Origin: Solirubrobacterales bacterium
GTDB taxonomy: Bacteria; Actinomycetota; Thermoleophilia; Solirubrobacterales; Solirubrobacteraceae
Reading direction: 5' to 3'
Assembly (NCBI GenBank): GCA_003244035.1
Contig: QHBV01000183.1
Location: 18,364 to 35,401, forward strand
Length of the DNA stretch: 17,038 bases
Every line of letters starts with the position of its first letter. The first letter of the stretch is position 1. The position numbers and the translations under genes were made by a program. Shown here piece by piece: positions 7,579-13,030 of this stretch. The notes under the pieces were generated by a model. The model made no database searches. It was not told the origin of the DNA and saw only the letters and a program-made list of their open reading frames with translations.

Positions 7579-8423
7579 TGGCGCCCGCCCGTCAGTGCCT
7601 CGTGAACGCGGCCGGCCGTATGGGCACCCATCACGATCCCGACCGCGCACCGACGGTGAACCGTGTGCCAGGCGCATCCGGCCAGCGTTCGCAGCTCTCC
7701 CCAGATCGCGGGGGCGCTGTCCTTGCGGGCGTCATAGCGCCGGGCGGCGCGGCCGTGTCGGTATGCCGCTCGCGCGAGCTTGCGGACCGTCGAATCCGGG
7801 GCGCTGCGTCGGTGCACGAGGCCGGCGCTCGCGAGGTACCGGATCCGGCCCCCGCCCTGCCGGTAGCGGCGCAGCCACTCCTCCTCGTCGCCGCGCACCA
7901 GGATCGTCTCGTCAAAGTCTCCGACCCGCCGCAGCGCCCGCCGGCGGATCGCCATGTTCGCGCCCCACACGAAGGGGACGTCGCGATCCTTCGCACCCAT
8001 GTCCAGCGTCGTGATCGGCGCCTGCTCGCGCCCGCACGCCCGCGGTCCCCCGCCCTCCAGCCGCGCGCGGATCGGTCCACCGAACACGTCTCGATCCGGC
8101 ACCGAACGGGCGCCCGACAGGATCGAATCGAGCCACCCGAGTGGCGCGTCCACGTCGTCGTCGACGAATACGAGGAGCTCGCTGCGGGCGGCCGCGACTC
8201 CGGCGTTGCGCTTGGCATTTGCCCCCGCCATCGCTAGCGCAACGATGCGAGCGCCGTGGCGCTGGGCGACTGCCCCGGTTGCGAGATCGCCGGCATCCGC
8301 GACCACCACAACCTCGGCGCCGGCCAGGGCGGCCTGGGGCAGCACCGATGCGAGCGTCACCGCGAGGTAATCCGGGCGAGCCCGCGTGGGGATCACGATC
8401 GAGGCTGTCGGCCTGCCCGGCAT
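7575..8423 (-). CDS. GT2 family glycosyltransferase
   Basis: This 282-residue protein begins with the GT2 nucleotide-binding strand ASIVIPTRARPDYLAVTL (7-24). It continues with GANAKRNAGVAAARSELL (67-84) and the DXD region VFVDDDVDAP (85-94). The acceptor-side motif FVWGANMAIRRRAL (151-164) and VRGDEEEWLRRYRQ (176-189), corresponding to the catalytic ED region, complete the fold. The ATG at 8423 is 14 nt after the stop of the upstream wecG-like gene. The frame is open far upstream, but that part is only the shadow of the upstream gene. Its stop is coupled to the next gene by a 4-nt overlap. There are no membrane spans, so it is a soluble or peripheral inner-face enzyme. Sugar specificity is unknown. 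Confidence 0.9.
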   Translation of the reverse strand: MPGRPTASIVIPTRARPDYLAVTLASVLPQAALAGAEVVVVADAGDLATGAVAQRHGARIVALAMAGANAKRNAGVAAARSELLVFVDDDVDAPLGWLDSILSGARSVPDRDVFGGPIRARLEGGGPRACGREQAPITTLDMGAKDRDVPFVWGANMAIRRRALRRVGDFDETILVRGDEEEWLRRYRQGGGRIRYLASAGLVHRRSAPDSTVRKLARAAYRHGRAARRYDARKDSAPAIWGELRTLAGCAWHTVHRRCAVGIVMGAHTAGRVHEALTGGRQ

Positions 8424-8437
8424 CGTGGGCCTGGGCG

Positions 8438-9301
8438 TCAGTGCCCGAGCACACGGCCGTCGCGGGCGAACTGGCGCGCGAAGGCGGTCAGAAAGCGAGG
8501 GTTGTACCGGAGGTAGCGGCGCCATAGTCGTCGCGGTTCGTGGGCGAGACGGTAGGCCCACTCGAGTCCGGCCTCTTGAATCCAGTAGGGCGCCTGCGGG
8601 ACCAGGCCCGCGTGGAAGTCGAATGCTGCACCCACTCCGACCAGTAGCGGCGCGTTCAACCGTGGACGCATCTGGCTCATCCACTTCTCCTGCTTGGGCA
8701 CGCCGATGCCGACCCAGACGATGTCGGCGCGCGCGCGATTGATGTCTCTGGTCACCTTCTCCTGCTCCTGATCGGTGAGCGGACGGTGCGGTGGCGAGTA
8801 CCCGCCGACGACCCTGACCCCGGGATAGCGCCGGCGGAGGTTCAGCGCGAGTTGCACGAGCGCACCCTGGTTGCGGCCGCCGTAGAGATAGAAGCGCTGC
8901 CTGCAGCGGGACCCGTGCTCCCACGCCAGCGACATCAGCTCGGGCCCATACACCCGGCCGGCCAGTGGGTGCCCGAGCGCGTTGATCGCCCACACGAGCG
9001 GTTGGCCATCCGGAACGTTGACCGAGGAGGAGAGCAGCGCCCGGCGAAGCTCGGAGTCCTCGCCCGCGGCCATCACCGTGTGGACGTTGCACACGCACAC
9101 GTAGCCCGGCGGGCCACGCGCGATCATCGCCTCCATCCACCGGAGCGTCCACGCATAGTCCGTAAGGGCGAGCGGGACATCGAGGACATCGACCGTACGC
9201 GGCGGCTCGACCGGGGAGAGTTGTGGCTCGAGAGAGTGCTGTGTGGGCATCGACCCAGTAACCCTAAGGGCATCGAGGCGGTGATGCTGCAACGCGGTCA
9301 T
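8438..9301 (-). CDS. WecG/TagA/CpsF family glycosyltransferase (GT26)
   Basis: The family transfers N-acetylmannosamine-type or related sugars onto undecaprenyl-diphosphate-linked GlcNAc, usually the committing second step of a surface glycan. Visible family motifs are VCNVHTVMAAGEDSELRRAL (70-89, with N72 and T75), NVPDGQPLVWA with the likely catalytic D98, and FYLYGGRNQGA. ADIVWVGIGVPKQEKW and VGVGAAFDFHAGLVPQAP follow, with the C-terminal Arg-rich appendage GLEWAYRLAHEPRRLWRRYL thought to contact the membrane. Two starts are possible: ATG at 9301 (287 aa) and ATG at 9250 (270 aa). The second has a minus-strand TAGGGT at 9266-9261, giving a leader of only about 4 nt, and drops 17 residues without homology. 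It heads the leftward operon. Confidence 0.9.
   Translation of the reverse strand: MTALQHHRLDALRVTGSMPTQHSLEPQLSPVEPPRTVDVLDVPLALTDYAWTLRWMEAMIARGPPGYVCVCNVHTVMAAGEDSELRRALLSSSVNVPDGQPLVWAINALGHPLAGRVYGPELMSLAWEHGSRCRQRFYLYGGRNQGALVQLALNLRRRYPGVRVVGGYSPPHRPLTDQEQEKVTRDINRARADIVWVGIGVPKQEKWMSQMRPRLNAPLLVGVGAAFDFHAGLVPQAPYWIQEAGLEWAYRLAHEPRRLWRRYLRYNPRFLTAFARQFARDGRVLGH
9261..9266 (-). promoter_or_regulatory. Possible -10 for the shorter wecG-like start
   Basis: On the minus strand this reads TAGGGT, 10 nt before the ATG at 9250. If used, transcription would start about 4 nt ahead of that ATG and the 9301 start would be wrong. A weak GAGG-like element does precede the 9301 ATG, at a long spacing of about 13 nt, so the choice is open. 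Confidence 0.3.
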
Positions 9302-9384
9302 GTGCCCAAATTCGCCTCACGTGCAAGCGTCTCGGGAGCGTGCCGCCGACGATCGACGTTAGCTGGGACTTAGCCGATTCGCGC

Positions 9385-9390
9385 TATGCT
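9385..9390 (+). promoter_or_regulatory. Possible -10 element for the small RNA candidate
   Basis: TATGCT followed by TGC resembles the TACGNTCGC elements at 1788, 11145 and 12207. It would place a transcription start near 9396-9398, about 18 nt ahead of the first hairpin. No clear -35 is visible at the usual spacing. Confidence 0.4.
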
Positions 9391-9396
9391 TGCAGA

Positions 9397-9520
9397 CGAC
9401 ACGGACGTCATGTGGCCCGCGAGCATCGCCCCCTTTCTCGCGGGCTCCGGGCGGCCCCCAGCCCTACCAGGGTCGTCCTCGGCCGGACCCGCGCCGCGCA
9501 ACCGTGCGGCGCGGGCCCGC
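9397..9520 (+). ncRNA. Candidate structured small RNA with two C-rich-loop hairpins and a GC-rich terminator (6C-like)
   Basis: Three hairpins follow one another. Hairpin 1 pairs 9415-9423 with 9437-9445 (9 perfect pairs) around the loop CATCGCCCCCTTT. Hairpin 2 pairs 9449-9457 with 9470-9478 (7 Watson-Crick and 2 G.U) around CCAGCCCTACCA. Hairpin 3 pairs 9488-9499 with 9504-9515 (11 Watson-Crick, 1 G.U) around AACC, and looks like a terminator, though without a U-tract. All three wobbles are G.U on this strand and would be A.C on the other, so the RNA is read rightward. A -10-like TATGCT lies upstream. Both flanking genes point away, so the last hairpin terminates neither. Two C-rich-loop hairpins plus a terminator is the plan of the actinobacterial 6C RNA, but the C runs here are 5 and 3, shorter than that class requires. 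An attenuating leader of the downstream epimerase gene is the main alternative. The 5' and 3' ends are estimates. Confidence 0.5.
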
Positions 9521-9550
9521 CACTTCTGCTGTGCGCACGAAGCAATCTGT

Positions 9551-9556
9551 TAGCGT
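9551..9556 (+). promoter_or_regulatory. Possible -10 for the epimerase gene
   Basis: TAGCGT fits TANNNT and lies 17 nt before the ATG at 9574, downstream of the terminator-like hairpin. It would give the epimerase gene a promoter independent of the small RNA, with a leader of about 10 nt. The motif is short, and support is positional only. Confidence 0.3.
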
Positions 9557-9573
9557 GGCTGCGGGCCTCCCAG

Positions 9574-10545
9574 ATGCGCTACTTGATCACCGGCGGCGCC
9601 GGCTTCATCGGCTCGCATTTGAGCGACGCCCTCCTGCGCGAGGGCGCCTACGTACACGCCCTGGACGATCTCTCGACCGGGAGCATCGAGAATATCCGTC
9701 ACCTCCGCGACCACCCGCGATTCGAGTACACGATCGACACTGCCGCGAACGCGCGCCTGGTCGCCGAGCTCGTCGACGAAGCCGATGTCGTCTACCACCT
9801 CGCGGCGGCGGTGGGCGTAGAGCTGATCGTCGAGAGCCCCGTCCGGACGATCGAAACCAACGTGCACTGCACCGAGGTCGTGCTCTCGCAGGCAAACAAG
9901 AAGAAGCGACCCGTGCTGATCGCCTCCACCAGCGAGGTGTATGGCAAGAGCCCGGCTCTGCCCTTCACCGAGGATGGCGACATAACGCTTGGGGCGCCCA
10001 ATCTCGGTCGCTGGGCATACGCCTGCTCCAAGGCAATCGACGAGTTCCTCGCGGTGGCCTACTGGAAGGAGCGCAAGCTCCCCACCACCGTGGCGAGGCT
10101 CTTCAACACGGTTGGGCCGCGCCAGACCGGGCGCTACGGCATGGTGGTCCCGCGTCTGACTCGGCAGGCTCTGTCGGACCAGCCCCTCACCGTGCACGGC
10201 GACGGCAGCCAGCAGCGCTGCTTCTGCCACGTCAGCGACATCGTCGAGGGACTCGTGAAGCTGATCGCGGTGGAGCAGGCCCACGGCGAGGTCTACAACC
10301 TCGGAAGCTCGGAAGAGGTGACGATCCTCGACCTCGCACGGCGGATCATCGATCTGACCGGCTCCGGGTCAGAGGTCTCGCTGATCTCATACGAGGACGC
10401 ATACGGTGAGGGCTTCGAGGACATGGCCCGTAGAGTTCCGGATACCGGCAAGATCCAGGAACTGATCGGATGGCGGGCGACGCGCTCGCTCGACGACATC
10501 ATTCTCGACGTGATCGACGCCCAGCGGTCCGCCCCTTCCGTCTAG
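9574..10545 (+). CDS. NAD-dependent epimerase/dehydratase (extended SDR), sugar nucleotide
   Basis: This 323-residue extended-SDR enzyme begins directly at the Rossmann fold: MRYLITGGAGFIGSHLSDAL, with the GGAGFIG dinucleotide loop at 7-13 and D31 at the end of strand 2, favouring NAD. HLAAAVGVELIVESP (75-89), IASTSEVYGKS (117-127) and the catalytic Y149-xxx-K153 in RWAYACSKAIDEFLA follow. RLFNTVGPRQTGRYG (175-189) and DGSQQRCFCHVSDIV (210-224) are substrate-domain motifs. The closest known group is UDP-glucose 4-epimerase/UDP-glucuronate decarboxylase-like enzymes; the exact reaction cannot be fixed by eye. The frame is open upstream to 9340, but that part crosses the structured RNA and lacks homology, so the ATG at 9574 is chosen. 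It precedes the RmlC-like gene by 16 nt and probably forms an operon with it. Confidence 0.9.
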   Translation: MRYLITGGAGFIGSHLSDALLREGAYVHALDDLSTGSIENIRHLRDHPRFEYTIDTAANARLVAELVDEADVVYHLAAAVGVELIVESPVRTIETNVHCTEVVLSQANKKKRPVLIASTSEVYGKSPALPFTEDGDITLGAPNLGRWAYACSKAIDEFLAVAYWKERKLPTTVARLFNTVGPRQTGRYGMVVPRLTRQALSDQPLTVHGDGSQQRCFCHVSDIVEGLVKLIAVEQAHGEVYNLGSSEEVTILDLARRIIDLTGSGSEVSLISYEDAYGEGFEDMARRVPDTGKIQELIGWRATRSLDDIILDVIDAQRSAPSV

Positions 10546-10551
10546 CCACCC

Positions 10552-10555
10552 GAGG
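10552..10555 (+). promoter_or_regulatory. Shine-Dalgarno that supports the non-canonical rmlC start
   Basis: GAGG, separated by CCTGAA from the ATA at 10562, is at ideal spacing. The GTG at 10598 has no comparable element ahead of it, so this site argues that translation begins upstream of the first canonical start codon. Confidence 0.5.
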
Positions 10556-10561
10556 CCTGAA

Positions 10562-11140
10562 ATACGCGCCATCGCAACCCGTCTGCAGGGCCCGCTGGTG
10601 ATTGAATCGGTGGTGCACAGCGACACGCGCGGCTTCTTCCTGGAGGTCTACCGCCGGAACCTCTTCGCGGCGGCCGGGATCCCTGAGGACTTCGTCCAGG
10701 ACAACCACTCGCGCTCGCGGCGGGGAGTCGTGCGCGGCATGCACTTCCAGCCGGGAATGGCAAAGCTCGTCCGCTGCGCGCGCGGAGCGATTTTCGACGT
10801 GGTCGTCGATATTCGCGTCGGCTCACCCACCTTCGGCAAGTGGGAGGGCGTCGAGCTCGACGACGAGAACCAGGCGCAGCTCTACTGCCCGGACGGCTTC
10901 GCGCACGGCTTCTGTGTGGTCAGCGAGATCGCCGACGTGATCTACAGCTGCTCCGATTACTACGACGCCGAGCGCGAAAGAGGCTTCGCATACAACGATT
11001 CGGATGTGGGGATCGAGTGGCCCTGCGCTGAGCTCTCGGTGTCGCCTCGTGATGCTGGCGCGCCGGTGCTGCGAGCTCTGGAGCTTGGATCGCTGGGACA
11101 GTCGGAGAGGGGAGCGAGCGACGCAGGCATCCGTCGGTGA
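10562..11140 (+). CDS. rmlC: RmlC-like dTDP-4-dehydrorhamnose 3,5-epimerase, probable ATA start
   Basis: This is a cupin-fold 3,5-epimerase of 192 residues, a normal length for RmlC. It has DTRGFFLEVY (21-30), GVVRGMHFQ with the likely catalytic H61, and VVDIRVGSPTFGKWEGVEL (81-99). YCPDGFAHGF (108-117), YSCSDYY (128-134), DVGIEWP and the partner acid D164 in SPRDAGAPVL follow. The first conventional start is GTG at 10598, but that would remove RAIATRLQGPLVIE, which matches the usual N-terminal strand of the family. An ATA at 10562 lies 6 nt after a GAGG Shine-Dalgarno (10552-10555), and no ATG, GTG or TTG exists in this frame between the stop at 10511-10513 and 10598. The conservative start is 10598. 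The epimerase gene lies just upstream. It would supply a 6-deoxy sugar donor, perhaps for the DUF1972 transferase. Confidence 0.85.
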   Translation: MRAIATRLQGPLVIESVVHSDTRGFFLEVYRRNLFAAAGIPEDFVQDNHSRSRRGVVRGMHFQPGMAKLVRCARGAIFDVVVDIRVGSPTFGKWEGVELDDENQAQLYCPDGFAHGFCVVSEIADVIYSCSDYYDAERERGFAYNDSDVGIEWPCAELSVSPRDAGAPVLRALELGSLGQSERGASDAGIRR

Positions 11141-11144
11141 GCGC

Positions 11145-11159
11145 TACGCTCGCGCCATG
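11145..11159 (+). promoter_or_regulatory. Leaderless-type promoter: TACGCT, 6 nt, then ATG start
   Basis: TACGCT (11145-11150), CGCGCC and the ATG at 11157 reproduce the arrangement at 1788-1802 with the same 6-nt spacing. The surrounding GCTACGSTCGCGCY string is nearly identical in the two sites. It lies directly after the rmlC stop (11138-11140), so ctaA can be transcribed independently of the sugar genes and without a leader. Confidence 0.55.
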
Positions 11160-12176
11160 CGTGGCCGCCTCGCAGTCACCCCGGCCCAGTACCGTCGCGT
11201 GGCCTACGTCACGCTTGTGGCGCTGACGCTGATCGTGCTCACCGGCGCCGCGGTCCGGCTGACCGGCTCGGGCCTCGGTTGCCCCGACTGGCCGAAGTGC
11301 TACGGGAAGGCGTTGCCCCCGCTCTCGACCCATGCGCTGATCGAGTTCGGCAACCGTGGGCTGTCCGGCCTCGTCGGGGTGTTGACGGTGCTCGCTGCCG
11401 CGCTGGCCTTCATCCGCAGGCCCTTCCGGCGCGACCTTGCGTGGCTTGCATGCCTCCTGCCCCTGGGCGTCGTCGCCCAGGCCGTGCTCGGCGGCTTCAC
11501 CGTGCGCGAGCACCTGGCGCCCGGATTCGTGATGGCGCACTTCGGACTGTCGATGATCCTGCTGATCGCGGCGGCCGCGCTCGCGTGGCGTGCGGCGTCC
11601 GAGCCGGGGTCACGTTCGCGATCGGCCGACCGGCTCGTGGTCTGGTCGGTCCGGGCGCTGGCGCCGTTCGGGGCGCTGACGATCTTTGCGGGGACGGCGG
11701 CGACGGCAGCCGGGCCTCACGCCGGTGGCTCGCCCGGCCAGCGGATCCACCGGCTGCACTTCAAGGGCGCCGACACTTTGACCTGGGTGATTCACCGTCA
11801 CGCGACGATCGCCGCGCTGTTCGGTGTGGCGGTGGTCGCGGTGTGGCTGCTTCACCGCCGGCGCACGGTCACGGCGGAATCGTCGGGAGCCCTGGCCGTC
11901 GCCATCCGCGCGCCGAACGCGCTCGAGCCGCTGACCGTGCTGGCCGTGCTGCTGGCGGCGCAGGGCCTCGTCGGTAGCGTCCAGTACGAGCTCACGCTAC
12001 CGGCGGACATGGTCTGGGTCCACGTCACGCTCGCCACGCTGACGTGGCTGGCGATTCTGTGGGCGGTGGCCGCGGCCGGCCGCCTCCCGTCGCGGGCGCA
12101 GCGACCTCGGCCGGCGACCGCAGCGCAGGCGCCGCCGCCCGAGCGCGGAGCTGAAGCCACGCTCGTGGCTCGGTGA
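11157..12176 (+). CDS. ctaA: Heme A synthase (COX15/CtaA family)
   Basis: The protein (339 aa) is an integral membrane enzyme that oxidises the C8 methyl of heme O to the formyl group of heme A for aa3-type cytochrome oxidase. It shows eight hydrophobic spans in two related halves. LTGAAVRLTGSGLGCPDWPKC (28-48) carries the external cysteine pair C42/C48. IEFGNRGLSGLVG (62-74) holds the catalytic E63. H128 in VMAHFGLSM, TAATAAGPHAGG (180-191), the WVIHRHATIAAL histidines (213, 215) and H289 in WVHVTLATLTWL follow. Where Bacillus CtaA has a heme-ligand His three residues after the Glu, this protein has N66. The ATG at 11157 is preferred over the longer open frame, which overlaps rmlC. The C-terminal 30 residues are Pro/Ala/Arg-rich. 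No other oxidase genes are visible nearby. Confidence 0.93.
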   Translation: MRGRLAVTPAQYRRVAYVTLVALTLIVLTGAAVRLTGSGLGCPDWPKCYGKALPPLSTHALIEFGNRGLSGLVGVLTVLAAALAFIRRPFRRDLAWLACLLPLGVVAQAVLGGFTVREHLAPGFVMAHFGLSMILLIAAAALAWRAASEPGSRSRSADRLVVWSVRALAPFGALTIFAGTAATAAGPHAGGSPGQRIHRLHFKGADTLTWVIHRHATIAALFGVAVVAVWLLHRRRTVTAESSGALAVAIRAPNALEPLTVLAVLLAAQGLVGSVQYELTLPADMVWVHVTLATLTWLAILWAVAAAGRLPSRAQRPRPATAAQAPPPERGAEATLVAR

Positions 12177-12206
12177 GCCGATAGGTGGGTCCGCTGGGGC
12201 TGCCGA

Positions 12207-12212
12207 TACGAT
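12207..12212 (+). promoter_or_regulatory. Possible -10 for the response-regulator gene
   Basis: TACGAT followed by CGC matches the TACGNTCGC motif upstream of the methyltransferase and ctaA genes. Here 13 nt separate it from the ATG at 12226, predicting a leader of about 6 nt. Confidence 0.4.
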
Positions 12213-12225
12213 CGCTTCCACCGCG

Positions 12226-12969
12226 ATGTCGATTGAGCGCTCCACTCCCGCTGGCACCGGCGCCGTGCGCAGCGCCGGTGCGTCGCTGCACATCCTCGTC
12301 GTCGACGACGAGTCCGACCTCCGGGAGATGCTGACCCGTTCGTTCGCGCGCGAAGGGCACCGGGTGATGGCAGTGGGCGACGGCCACGCTGCGATCGACC
12401 GCGCCAGCACCGACCACTTCGACATCGTGCTGCTCGACGTCGCCCTCGGTCCCGGCCCTGACGGCTATGAGGTCTGCCGGTCGCTGCGGGTACGACGCAA
12501 CGTCGTCCCGATCATCATGCTCACCGCGCTGGACTCAGAGGCCGACGCCGTCCTTGGGCTGGAGGCGGGCGCCGACGACTACGTGACCAAGCCGTTTGGC
12601 CTGGCCGAGCTCCGCAGCCGAATCCGCGCGGTGCTGAGGCGGGCGGGGACGCGCGCGATGGGGGACGAAGTGCTCGTGGTGGGCCCGATCGCGCTCGACC
12701 GCGCCCAGCGTGAGGTCACGATCGGCGACCGGCCCGTGCGGCTGACCTTCTCCGAGTTCGAGCTGCTCGACGCGCTGATGACCGACCCGGGCCGGCTGCT
12801 CGGCCGCCAGGAGCTGCTGCGGGCGATCTGGGGCGACAGCGCGTACCGCGACCCGCGCGCGATCGACGTGCACATCCGCCATCTGCGCGAGAAGCTCGAG
12901 CCCGAGCCGGAGAACCCACGCTACATTCTCACCGTGCGGGGCGCCGGCTACCGGCTGCGGGGACCCTAG
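12226..12969 (+). CDS. OmpR/PhoB-family response regulator
   Basis: The 247-residue regulator has an N-terminal receiver domain (about 21-140) with the acidic pair D27/D28 in LVVDDESD. The phosphoacceptor is D71 in DIVLLDVAL, with T100 in IIMLTALDSE and K122 in DYVTKPF. The C-terminal winged-helix domain (about 150-247) contains VRLTFSEFELLDALMTDPGR, RAIWGDS and the recognition-helix segment IDVHIRHLREKLEP, ending with the wing motif VRGAGYRLRG. The first 20 residues are a non-conserved tail. The gene is followed 61 nt later by a sensor kinase gene with its own weak ribosome site, so the two form a cognate pair. No operator sites can be identified from the window, and the signal is unknown. 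Confidence 0.93.
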   Translation: MSIERSTPAGTGAVRSAGASLHILVVDDESDLREMLTRSFAREGHRVMAVGDGHAAIDRASTDHFDIVLLDVALGPGPDGYEVCRSLRVRRNVVPIIMLTALDSEADAVLGLEAGADDYVTKPFGLAELRSRIRAVLRRAGTRAMGDEVLVVGPIALDRAQREVTIGDRPVRLTFSEFELLDALMTDPGRLLGRQELLRAIWGDSAYRDPRAIDVHIRHLREKLEPEPENPRYILTVRGAGYRLRGP

Positions 12970-13030
12970 GACCGATCCCGCCAGGTCTGCACGCCCGGAT
13001 GCGATTGATTACCGTCGGGATAGGTCCTTA

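Noticed and set aside
8424..9152. N-terminal extension of the GT2 frame to 525 codons
   Set aside because: This part overlaps the wecG-like gene in another frame. GT2 homology begins at MPGRPTASIVIPT, at the 8423 ATG.
9340..9573. N-terminal extension of the epimerase frame
   Set aside because: It crosses the three hairpins and lacks any conserved strand; extended SDR enzymes normally begin at the GGAGFIG strand, as the 9574 ATG gives.
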